Shown here one piece after another: positions 15,201 through 28,400 of a stretch of 64,000 nucleotides of DNA. The notes below the pieces were generated by a model, which made no database searches, was not told the DNA's origin, and saw only the letters and a list, made by a program, of their open reading frames with translations. The stretch's first letter is position 1. Every line of letters starts with the position of its first letter. Origin of the DNA: Cynocephalus volans (lineage: Eukaryota; Chordata; Mammalia; Dermoptera; Cynocephalidae); NCBI RefSeq assembly GCF_027409185.1, contig NC_084463.1, positions 71,471,852-71,535,851 of the forward strand. The letters run 5' to 3'. The position numbers were made by a program, and so were the translations under genes.

Positions 15201-18200
15201 GAGCAAATAAGAATGCTCAGAACTGTTGGTCAGAGTTTAAAATAATGCAACCTTGGTGAAGAATTTACATATCAAATAATTTTAAAATAGGCATATACTT
15301 TTTCTTAATAAATCCACCTTCAGAACTTATCTTAAGAATATTTTCAAGGTAGATTTATATATAAGATTATATACAAGAAGCTTCATCAAAACATTAATTA
15401 TAACAGTGAAAACTTGTAAACAAGCTAAATTTAAAAATGGCTAAACAAGTTATTACATTCCATATAATTTAAAAAATCACCTTTTTGAGGAATAGTATGT
15501 CAAAATACTAATGAGATAGTGTTAAATAAAAACAGCAGGATACAGTACGATCCAAATTTTGTAAGTATATGTACTAATATGTTTAAAACATCAAACATAA
15601 ACAGCAATGGTCTTTGTACTTTTCTCTATTTTAAAAAATTTATAAAATAAACAGACTATTTTAATAATCAGAAAAAAAGGCATATAGTTTTAAGAAGACT
15701 GATTCTTTCTTCTGAGGAACATCTCATATTTATCTTAAAAATTACACAACGTTAAAAAGATATGATTTGGAAATCTTGGCCAGAAAGATTATTTATATAG
15801 CTACTTGCCCTTTTTAAAACATACAGCCAGGGGAGATCCTTAAGAAGCAAGTTATATATGTTAAGTACTCACAATTTTATAATAAAAATATAATTTTCTC
15901 TTAATGCTTCATTTATTTATTCTCAATCACCCACTAGCTGGTGAGTTTAAACTATGGTTCTTAACCATCAAAGGATATGAGTCAATTAGTCTGATAAATG
16001 AAGTTATATAATTTCTGAAATTCTGACACATAAAAAGGTATTATTTCTGATATTTGATACATAAAGACAGATAATTTTAGAAAATCTAAAACATTTTATA
16101 CTGCATTTTGCTAATTAATTAACATAGAGTGACATAATTACAGCAAAGAAGTTGTACTTACTATCAAATGCTATGGACAAGACTAACATTCACCTTTCAT
16201 TTGAAAATACTGATAATATGCAACTGAGGTTCCATTCAGCCACAGATAAAGTGGGAAGAGGCCTCATTGTATATGAAGGATGGCTACCCCAAAATTATTT
16301 TCTTACTACACTATCTGAAATATATCATTAGAATATGGCTTTTCTAATCTTACAGCATATTTCCAAAAAGTACCAATAAAATAAGTATTTGTGTGTGTTT
16401 GTATGTATGTGTGTGTGTATCAACTCAGATGAATGTTAATTTATTAGCAAGAAATAGTGAAATGGAAAATGTAATGTGGCACAGGCATTCTTTTTTTGTT
16501 TTGTTTAACTTTGGCAAGGAAGCATAAATCGGATTGCTGTCTACAGTAAGAGACAAACAAATGGTAGAAGCAGCAGTAGAGGAAGCACTAGAGGTCCTTG
16601 AACAGTCAGGTGACAGCATAAAGTCAAAGAAGAAAGGCAAAACCATAGTAAAAAACAGGACCCAAAGAGAAAAGAAACCCCAAATGAAAGTAAAACGAAA
16701 GCACTACCTTCTTCTTACTTCAAACTAATGTTACTGGCACTAGCATTACCCCAAACACCCAAGCTCAGACCCTCAAGTCAATCTGTCTCTTCTCTATTCT
16801 TTGTCCCTCATCCTCCTCCAATAAATAAGATCTCTTAATTCCTCGTAATATTCCCTCTTCCCCATTTTAGGTATCAACTATTAGCTTCCAGGATCTCTTT
16901 ATTCCACCATATAACTCATTTCCAGATTAACCTTCCTAATGTACAGTTTTGGTACTGACATACTTCCGTTTAGAAATCTTCAAAAGCTAACCATTCTAAA
17001 ATGAATATAATCCAAATTCCATATTTTAGAATATAAGATTCTCCCATATCTGAACCTTATCTATTCCTTTCCAAGATCCCTCTAGTCCCTAAAAAAACAT
17101 TAATTGTAATTGAATTCTAAATTAACCAACTCCATATTTTCAGCATACAAATACCTCTCCTAAGACACTCTGCTCTAACCTCCCATTCTCATTTCTACCT
17201 GCCAAAATTTTAGTTCAATTGTTACTATCCTAATAAAGCTTTCCCTGATTTTGCCCCAAACAGATGAGATGTCATCATCCTCTGAATCCCCATGGTTTCT
17301 GTTGAGTTTCTAATATGGAATATAGGCTATCTATCTGGTATTAATAATAATAATTAAGCTTCCAGTCAAGATGGCAGAATAGATGGTCCCCAGAGTCACT
17401 CTCTCCCACAAATCAACCAATTTACAACTATTAAAAGTCAACAACAGCCAAGCTGTGACCGAAGAGGAGGAGAGACCTACAGAGTGCATGAAGGCAGGAG
17501 TAGCCACGAAGAGAGAAAGAAAAAACCGGTCCTTCCGACCATTTGGAGCCCCGGCCACTTGAAGGCTGAAGCTGCTGAGCGCAGGGATCAGGAGCTAGCA
17601 AAAGCTGCAGCTGTGCCCTTCGAATGAAGTTGCTTGAACGGTCAGGGGAGAAGAGGATCTTGGTGGCCCCCAGGCCAGCAAGACTATTAATAGGGTTCCC
17701 ATGGACCCACATAGGAGCAAGGAGCCACAACTGAAAAAAAGGAGCCACTCAGAGGCCAGTGAGTCATCGCAAGGGACCCATGTACAGCCCACCCCACGGG
17801 AAGTGTTTGGAGCACAGGCGGTAGGGGAGATGGGCCCACTGGGGGAACACTAGGGCACAGCAAGGACAGCTGATCTGCCCTCCAGTCAGAGTAGGACCAC
17901 TCAGTGGAGACTGGTCAGGAATATAGAACTGCAGGGAGTGCAGTTTGCTGAAGGCACAGGCTCCGAACAGAGTTTCCACACAACCCAGGTGTACCGGATA
18001 TCACAAGAGCTGGAAGTTCCTATAAAGTCAACCACTAAAATCTGAGTTGCACAAAAAGTCTTCCACAGGGAACCAGCAGCAAAGCAACAATTAAGCTCAA
18101 CCACAGAGCTCAAGTACCAGTCCACACAGGAAGTTCCCCCATTTTAGAAGTAAGCAAAGGATTGCAGATTGGTTCTAGTGCAGAGTTTAAGTGGTAGGAA

Positions 18201-21200
18201 CAGCAAATAATCCAACACAGAACTGAAAGAAAAAAACAAAATACTCACAGACCAGAAACAAAGTTTGATATTAACTACTAAATGTCTCACATCACCAAAG
18301 AACACCTATAAAACCTAAAAGGAGTAGAAGTTCCCTGAGATATGAAGTTCCGAGGGCCTTGGCCCTCGGCCCCCCAGCCCTCCCCCACCAACACCCATAA
18401 CCAGCCAGCAATGACCACTGAGCTGCCACAGGAAGTGCCCTAGGCTCTCCCAAGCCGAGGTGGTGGTCTTTGCCTCAGCCATGCCCCCACAACACCCGCA
18501 ACCAGCCCAGTGATGACTACCAAGCCACCGCAGGAAGTGCTCTGGGCTCCTGAGCTGCGGTAACAGGGGGTCAAGGGCTTCAGTCATACCCCTCTGACAT
18601 CTGCACTCAGCCCAGCAATGACCAAGCCACCGCTGGAAGCCCCCTGGTCTCCCATGCAGGAATGAGAGGGTGCCACAGGCCTCTACCCTACCCTTCCTCT
18701 TTCTCCCACCCTATTTCCTTCCCCATTCCCCTTCCCCCCCACCTGCTCTGCAACAACATCATAGAATGTAAAAAAATAATATTAATAAAAAAAATTTTTA
18801 AATACCAATACTAATAAATACTAATAACTAAAAACAACCACAGAAACCAAGGTTCACAATTTAAGTGACTGTCAAAGTCATGCAGCTGGTAAGAACAATC
18901 TAACTCCAGAGACTACTCACTTAACCCCTACGTATACTTGGTTTAATCATCAAATACACTTGTCTTATTGCACTACCAGTCAACTTCTCTATCTTCTTCA
19001 TCTTTGTACTCCTATAGCACATGGTTGTACATATTATAAATGCTCACCAAATATTTATTGAAAGGATAAACAAATGAATTAATAAAAGTGATATTATCCT
19101 TTATAACATACGCACTATTACACAAGGCCTTTCACAAGGCCTCTTTAGCTTATTGCTAAAAGTGGTTCCAAGTGGTAGGAATTTCAGAAAGCAAGGGGGA
19201 TATATTCTCAAGTAGCTAGGTTATAAGACCCCCTCAGAGGCTTCTGTCTACATTTAGGGCAATACCTAATACAATACTATGCTGCATACATTCCAGGGCA
19301 TTCTGAAAAGAAGTAGAACAGCAGAAAAGTAGAGTCAAATATCATAAGCTTTATATTTTCTAGTATGCTCTCATCAGTAGCTTCTGATCATACTGTGCTG
19401 ATGCATATCAAATATTAGCTCCTCATACTAGATCTGGATAAAAGCTTCTTCCACCAGTCTATTCTACCCAACTAAGTCTCAGCCAGCAGAACCTTTACAA
19501 GGGAAATTTCTTTTATTCTCTGTAATGCCCTATGCAGATGGTACTCAAGTGTCATAGCTGAGATAAGAGGAAATAAGAAGCTGATTTAACTTCAATACCA
19601 CAGAGTAGAATACCCTTACTATCCATGTCAAAAGCTATTATGGTACGTAAGTACTGCATTAGACTCCAATACCTTGGAAGTCGTTCTACTTCTTTCCCTT
19701 TTATTTTCAGTGCTTTGAAATTTTTCTCCCAATCATGTACAGTAAAAAGGTGCTTTTCCACCAGGGCTTCCATATCAACTTGCCCAATTACAATCCATTC
19801 CTATTTTAAAAATGAAAAACACAGTATTAAAGAAATAGAATAACATTTAAAGGATTAAGACTCAACTATTAAGACCAATAAAAGGGGGCAAGTGTGGGGT
19901 ATTCAAGTAAATGTCAATTTAAATATGTAAATGTAATCATTACCACATAGCCTACAGGATGAACAGGAAAAAAAGATTTAATATGAAAATGTAATTAGCA
20001 TAAACTTTTTAAAGCAGATAATAAAAACCCTTTCTTTAGATTCTCTTCTCAAATTAGATGAACACAAAGTACAAACACAGAATCACTTCTGCAAAGCCAA
20101 GACCCACTAGGGGCTACAGATCTGGAAGTATCCAAATTCACCCATTCAAGTCTAGAAATTTATAATGCAGAAGCACTGCAGTGGCAATCAAGGAATTGGT
20201 CAAATTCTCAGTCATATGTCTCAGGATCAGTACAAATGAGCAACACAAATAGGGTTTATATGTGGAGTTAGTTGGGATGATACATTTAAACAGAAATAAG
20301 TAGTTAATTCACCTTGATTTCATTACCATTTGAGGGCTTCCCCTCAAATTATACTCTCTTCAGAAGAATAAAATTGAAATGACCGTCATGTCACATTCCA
20401 AGTTGACACAACAATTTAAAAAATCTGGTTTCTCAATCTTCACAAAATAGACAAAAAAAAATTTAGGACAACTTTTTTCTCATCTGCAGCATAAATCTAG
20501 ATTATATGAGGGTACTTCAAAAAGTTCATGGAAAGAGAACCTTTTAATTCTATTTTTCCACAGACTTTTTGAGGTACCTTCATATAAGAATCCACCAATA
20601 TGGTTCTTTGCCATATTTTAGTTTTATGCCACATAAGATAAACTATTAATTTGTACATTTAATGTTAATTCAATCTGGTGAAATTTTGCAATGAAAGGAC
20701 GGAAAACTATGTGTTCTATACCTTATGTTGGTGTAAAACAACTGACAATCTTCTAAATAAATCTTCTGCTTTGCTGAAAATAGTCAGAAATCCACTTGCA
20801 TTTCTATCAATCATAATAGAAAAAATAGATTCATCTCCTGCCTCACCCACTCCCTTAAACTGATTTGGAATGCCGATGAATCTCTTCATTTCTCTGTAAT
20901 ATTTAGCCCGAATTTCTTCAAAAGGAGGCCTGAATTGTAACCGTCCCTGTCTGAAAGCAAATAAATAACTTTAAAATATAAAGTATTAGAAAATTATAAA
21001 TTAAAAATTAAACTGGGGTTTAAAGCCATCTTACTTGTAAGTTAAGTCTATATTTATTTCTGGCAGATTTTCATTAAGTGCTTCTAAGCCCATCTGATAC
21101 TGATGCTCCAGAGCTTTGTACAGTTGATGATTCCAGTGCTGTTTCCACGCATGCATGTCACTTGCTTGGAATCCCTAATACGTTATATTCACGTTTTTTA

Positions 21201-24200
21201 TTTAAAAATTAGGTGGCAGAATGGATTTTTCATTTAATACTTTCATGTCATATAAAGCACAATTATAAGAAAAAAAACCCTCAGTTTAAATATCTTAAAA
21301 TATATAACTCTTTAATATGAGTTTATACAGCATCAAATATGAAAATCTCTAATCCTCATGCTTATAAACAGTACACAAAAAGACGGTTTGTTGTGTAAAA
21401 CTCTTAGTCCTTTTTCAAAAGTTTCATCAAATACACCTCTTCTCTTCCCCTTCCACTCCCTAAATAATCCATTAGATATTTTAAAAACATGAGAAATTTA
21501 AAATATTAGAGTGCTCAGGATAGTTAACATATTTTTTTGCTTCCATACAATCATAAATATATCAATTCTAGTACTTTTGCTTTTTCTTAAAATTATAAAA
21601 ACTGAAAAATATATGTAAAGGTATAAGACACCTAACTAATATTCAACTAAGATCCCATTACCACATACTATGTAGCTGGCTCTGTGCTGGTCACCTTTAC
21701 GTACGTTATCTTTTACATCAAAATGTGAATAGAACTGAAATTTTACCCAAAAGAAAAGAAAAAAATTCTGAAATAGAGTTATTTCAATCATTAGGCTTCT
21801 ACCTACAACTAACTTTATGTTCTATGGATGTTACAATCACCTAAAAGAAAACTAACAAATGACAGATATTTAAGCACCAAGTCAGAAAAAGTACAAACTC
21901 TGAGTTGAGGAATTTGACATTCCATAAAACAAACAGAAACTTATTTTTACATTTTCAAATGTAAATTCACTGTTGATTTATAATCTTTAAATATAATTCA
22001 GTCAAAGAATTCTAAATATACTAGGAATTTATTAGTAAAAATTTAAAGACATTTTCTCATCAATTCATATATTCACATTCTGAAAAGGTCAAAGGAGAGA
22101 CACAAAGTAAAACACACTCTACCTGTGCTTCTACACTTGCTAAACCAGTTCTCAATTCTTGTAATCCATCTTTCCAACGCTGTTGCTGCCGAAGCAGATC
22201 AATATTCATAAGAACAACCACCTATTAAAAATTGAGCATAATGGTCTCAAAGTATCACTGGAAAAAATTTAACTATTCAGTGAAGAAACAAACATGCCAC
22301 ACACTGCCTTAGCCAAGTGATAAAGTTTAACTCAACCGATAATAGAACATATCAATGGCTGTCTAATGCACTCAGAAGGACAAAATATTAATTCTGTGGT
22401 ATTCCTGCCAAAATTTTATAACCTTACCATGAGAAAACATACAAATCCAAGTTGACAGATATTCCACAAAATAACTGACCAGTACTCATCAAAAGTATCA
22501 TGGTCATGAAAAAGGGAAAAGACTGAGGAGGAGACTACAGAGATGCAACAACTAAATGCAAAGTGAGCTGCTGGATTGTATCCTGGAAAAGAAAGAGAAT
22601 GCTAGTGGAAAAAGTTGTAAAATTCAAAAACTGTCTATTTCCTGGTTATGTTAACTGTACTATGGTTATATACAACTTGATAGCATTAAAGGAAGCTGGG
22701 TGAAGGGTAAATGTGAACTCTACTATTTTTTCAACTTTGTCTCAAATTATTTCAAAATAAGAAGCTTTTAAAAATTACAACCTAATTAATTTTTAAGTAA
22801 TACTACTCCTAGTTTATTTAATTCTGGAAACAAAATATACCTTTTCACAAAATGTAGTGTGCCATTTTCTCAGTTTTCTGTTTTCAGTGGCAAGTCGTTC
22901 AGCAGCCTTTTGGAGTTTTTGGATGTAGCTTTCTAATTCTTTAGGATTATCCCAAGTAATTTGTGACTTTCCTCCACTTCCTGCTTTTGTATTCTATGTT
23001 ACAATAAATGAAATTTAGCATTTAGATGCATTTCTTTTTTCCAAAAGATTTAACATTCTACATCATAAGTTCAGTTATTCTCAACACTGACCTGCAATAA
23101 AGAAAACATATAATAAATTACCATTTCATAAATGGTAATGCAGACTGGTCAAGATTGAGCAACCTCATTTCTTCCAGGTTCTCTCTCTTACAGCTAAAAA
23201 ACTCTGGACTTAAGACAATAAATAAACATAGGAAGACTGAAAAGAAGAATAAAAAAAGCAGCCTAGAAACCTCAGGAACTAAGAAATGATACACCTGGAT
23301 TTCCTTATTGTCTTTTACATATCCAGGACAGGCCACTGAAGAAGACTCTGATCTGGAACCACTCACAGGCACAAACCAAAAAAGCTCCAAGAGAAGACTT
23401 TTTCCTAGCCAAAGTACCAGGAAAATGGCAACCTAACAAAGGAAAATCTTTTCAGCAATACCAACTCTATTCTAGCCAAACACCAATGGAAATACTGTTC
23501 TTTTCTGCAGTTTCAGTGGGACAAAGTGGACAGCTGATCTTTCATCCCCCACTTAGCAAAAGTAAGCAATGCTCCAATTCCCCTGCCAAGGTAATGTCGC
23601 CAGGACTGAACAAGAAGCTGAGCTTCCACCCCTACTTTGTAGCAACAGAGGAATATGAATCAGCCCTCAATTCCTCCCTTGCTGGTGTCAATGGGAGCCA
23701 GTAAGGACCTGAGCTGAAGGCAACATAACTCTTGCCTCACTTTCACAGGAAGGTATCAGGAGGGCAAAAGGGTGCACTGAGCTCCCCAATCCACTCATCT
23801 GCAATGAAACAGTCTGAGTCAGTGTGTTCCACTTTTACCAGGATGGTATCTGCAGCAGCCAGAAGGAAACTCAACATACTACCCACCCAGCCCTCATGCT
23901 ATACCTCAGCAGAAAAACTGTTTTCTAAAATATGAAGAGTAAATATTGTAGTGGATTGAGACATATCTCCCCAAAACTCCCTGAAGCTTGAATTGTGTCC
24001 CGCAAGTTTTACATATTAGAAACTTGTCCCCCACTGTGACTATTAAGAGGGTGGGAAATCCTATTATGGTAATTGAAAGGTGGAGCCTTGAAGAGGTGAC
24101 TAGATAATAGGACCATGCCACAGTGAATGGATTAAAAATGCTGGTCAGGGGCGTGTTTCTGAGGCCTTTAAAAGAAGAGGAGAGTCTCTCTCGCTCGTTC

Positions 24201-25459
24201 TGCTCTCTCTGTTGCTCTCTCTGCTCTCTCTGCTCTGCTTCCCTCATCTTGCAATGTGAAACCCCTGGGTCACTGTCACCACCACCAGATGGACTTTGGA
24301 CTTCCCAGCCTCAGAAACTGTAAGCAATAAATTTTGTTTTTCTTATAAATCACCCAGTTCCATGTATCTTGTTATAAGCAATAGAAATGGACTAATACAA
24401 ATATTATCCAAAATATCATAATATCTAAAATGACCAAGATATATTGAAAATCACTTGTAATACCAAGAACTAGTAAAATCACAACTTGAATGAGAAAAAC
24501 AAGCTATAGATGCCAACACAGAAATGAATCTGATGTTGGAATTTTCTGACAATTATTTTATGGCAACCATCATAAAAATGCTTCAGAAAGCAATAACAAA
24601 TTCTCATGAAACTAGTGAGGGAAAAAAGAAAAAAAAAGACAGAAAAATTTTCTCAAGAAAAAAACAAAATTATAGACAGAAAAAAATGGAATGTATAGAT
24701 CTGAAAACTACAAAAACAAACATAAAAAATTTGCTGGATGACTCAATAGTAGAGTGGAAATGTCAGAAGACAGAATCAGTATATTTGAGGACAAATCAAT
24801 AGAACTACCAATCGGAACATAAAGAAAATAGAAAAGAAAAATAAAAATGAAGTCTCAGGGATCTCTAAGACAAAAGAGCTAAATATATACTATTGACATT
24901 CTCAAGGAAAAGAAGTGAAAAAGACTGAAAAACGTATTCAAAGAAATAATGACAGAAAACTTCCCAAATTTAGCAAAAGATGTAAACATACAGATTCAAA
25001 AATCTGAATGAAACCCAAATAAGAAAAACTTTAAAAATTCCATGTCAGGCCACATAATAATTAAACTTCTGAAAATAATAGACAAGGAATCTTTGAAATC
25101 TTGAAAGCAGACAAAGAGAAAGCAGCCAAATAAAAATTAGAAAAACTAAGAGAACAAAACTAATAAAGGAAATAATAAAAATAATAAAGGAAAATTAAGA
25201 AAACAAACATAATAAAGTATGATCCCATTTTCAAAAATGTACATATATTTTCAAAAATACATATTAAAAAAAAAGTTTAAAAAAATAGACAACAGACTGT
25301 TAAAAATGGCCTTCTCTTTGTGGTATGATTATAGGACAATTTTTTCTTTTTTTTTTTAATCTGTATATTATAAACTTTTTCCATTAAAAACTCATGTTAA
25401 TCTTTGGCACTAAGAAAAAAAGTATTTTTAATAAGATCTGTAATATGAGTTACATAACT

Positions 25460-25490
<31 letters not shown>

Positions 25491-28400
25491 GTCTTTTTCA
25501 TGACCGGTACTCAGCCAGTGAGTGTACCGGCCATTCCTATATAGGATCCAAACCCACAGCTGCGCTCCCAGCACTGCACTCTCCCAAGTGCGCCACTGGG
25601 TCGGCCCTGAGTTACATAACTTCTAGTAAATTTTAAGCCTGAGAACTTCTATGCAGAAAAGAGTTAACACAACAGGTATGACTGCTTTTCTTTGAAAACC
25701 CTGCTTTAAAGAATGGCCCTTAGCTGGCATCTGGGAACTTAAGATTTTGGAAGGGTTCCCAATACCCTAACCGGTAAGAGTGGCTCACTGTACCTAAATA
25801 ATATGGTTTATGCTGAATACTTGCTTTTCTTCTGGGAGACTGGAACTTTGGTATCAAACTAGGCAGAAGATGCCTACGTGACCAGCCACCAATAAAAACG
25901 TGGGTGTGTTGAGTCTCTAATGAACTTCCCTGGTAAGACATTTCGCACGTTACAATTCATTGCTGAGGGAATGAAGCACACCCTGCGTGACTCCACTGGG
26001 AGAGAACTCCTGGAAGTTTGCCCCTGGTTTCTTGGTACTTCACCCCATGGACCTTTCCCTTTGCTGATTTGGCTTTGTACCTATTCACTGCAAAAAATCA
26101 CTGCTGTGAATACGACTGTACACTGAGTCCTGTGAGTTCTTCTAGCAAATCACAGAACCTGGGGGTAGTCTTGATGACCCTAACACAACTAGTTATCCAC
26201 TGTCAAATAAAAGAATAAAAGAGTATATTCCTCTTCTATTTATTTTTTCAAATATTTCATGTCTATAAAGACTAAAAATATAGATCTCAAAAAGTTAGTA
26301 GTCACACAGTAACATACACTTTAAACCCTATTGTGGGTTGTCCTAATTTCATATACGTGGACATTTAAATAAGCACACATAAAGAGCAAATAAATCTTAA
26401 ATTATAAAATCAAGAGATGGTTGGAAAAGCACCAAAGAACTTTTGAATTACAAAGACCTCAAACTTCAGTGTATAAATAAATATAATAGCATATAACACA
26501 AACTGTCTATATTAATGTAATTGATCAAAATCAATACCAAAATATGTAAAATATTATAACCATTTAAATCAACAGTTGGAAAAAAATGTTACTTGTTAAG
26601 AGTGAAGGAAGTCATTGGGGATCAAAATAAAGTGTAGATCAATGGTTATGTTAAGCTGAAGGGTAAACCAAAACACTAAGAAATAAGAAACACATATGTA
26701 AAATCTAAATATAATAACATAGAAAATCAATTTACCTTAATTATTTGTTCAAATGCTAAGGCAGATTGTAACATCATTGGCCTCTGACTTTGAATCATTT
26801 GTTGATCAATAGAATTATAAAAATGTGCCACCTATAAAGTAAAAGTCCAATTGCAATAATCAATAAAAAATAATAAATTTCATTTTTAAGTTTTAATTTT
26901 TCATTTTTAATTGCTTGAATGGAAATATTAATTTTTCTCATTCCTAAGATTATATAGAAAATGTTTTTCATCTCCAATACAACATTTACTCACGTATTAA
27001 TATACACAATCAACATATATATGTTGAGTTCCTGCAATTTGCCAAGTCATGTCCTGAGGGCTGATTAAACAGGATTATAAAACCTAGCCCCTAGAATCAA
27101 AAAGTTCATAGTCCCATAAGGAAGAGAGAAACCTAATAAAGCATGTTAAGTGCTAAAAAACTGAATTCCTAATTCCTGTACCTCTCCGAGCCTGCTACTT
27201 CCTTATTCAGTATATATAAAATGATTTATCCATTGCTCAGAACAAGAATTCTCTGAGTTTTCCTTAACTCTTTTCTGACATCTCACATCAGCAAAAGCCT
27301 ATTGCCAATACTTTCAAAATATATCTTGAATCCAACCACTTCACCTCAACTCTATCAATCCCACCCTAAGCTGCATATTCTCATCTCTTGGCAAGACTAG
27401 TGCAACAGTCTCCTAACTGGTATCCCTGCTTCCAATCATAGCCTTCTGTAGTCTATTCGAAGTGGTCTTTTTTAAAACATACATCACATCTCTTTCTTGC
27501 CTACACCAAAACTACTAACTTCCCAATACACTTGAGAATAAAATCCAAACCCAAAACTCTTACCTAAAAACTTTCCAATGGTTTTAAAAAAGGAAATGAT
27601 AGGATAGCAATGTGCAAATAGGTAGACTGAGGAAATGACTAGAAACAGACCAATCTATTGGCCTGATAATCCTCTAAGAATCTGCCCCTAGAAGGCAGGC
27701 AGAGGACCCTTTAATTAGAAGGTCCTTTAAAACTCTTGGAAGTAACAGAAAGAAAGAAAGAAAAAGGGCGGGGGGAAGAGAGAAAGAAAGAGAAAGAGAA
27801 AGACAGGAGGGAGGGAGAGAAGAAAGAGAGGGGAAGGAAAGAAAAGAAAAAAAGAATAACATTCTATTTTTCCTACCTAATCCTTTTAGAATAAAAAGCA
27901 GTAAGAATAATACCTTAAATTAATAAATTCCTATATAAGTTACAAAGCAAACTTTATAATGTAGTCATTTAGCAAACCATAATTTCAGAAGAGTTAACAG
28001 TGCTATTCTACTAGCCTAAAAAAAATCAAAAGTAGAAAATAAAACCTTTAACATATTCTAGTTTAATGTAAGGAACTCAGAATAGGCATATTTTCAAAAA
28101 TATAATTTCATACTTGTTTAAGAATAATTGCTTGCTTGCAGAATTTCTGTGCAATGTTTGCAACTTGCTGTATTTTGGCAGGAATAACAAAGCCAAGTGC
28201 AGAAAGCTGACGAACTTCTCTCAGAAGAATCACCAAACGATCTGAATAATGCACTTTTAATGATCCATCATTAGGATCCAATTCCATAATTCGACTATTA
28301 GCCTCAATACTACAAAATAAAATGAGTAACCTGTTAAGTTTCTTGTTTTCTATCTTTTGACTGATGAAAAACATAATAGTTTTTATAACTTTTCTGTAAA

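Noticed and set aside
17331-18587. Several 65-105 codon minus-strand frames
   Set aside because: They lie in the GC-rich L1-5'UTR-like element, overlap each other, and show no known domain.
23486-24323. Plus-strand frames of 66-72 codons near 23.5-24.3 kb
   Set aside because: They fall in HAL1/L1-like and LTR sequence and match no protein that I recognise.
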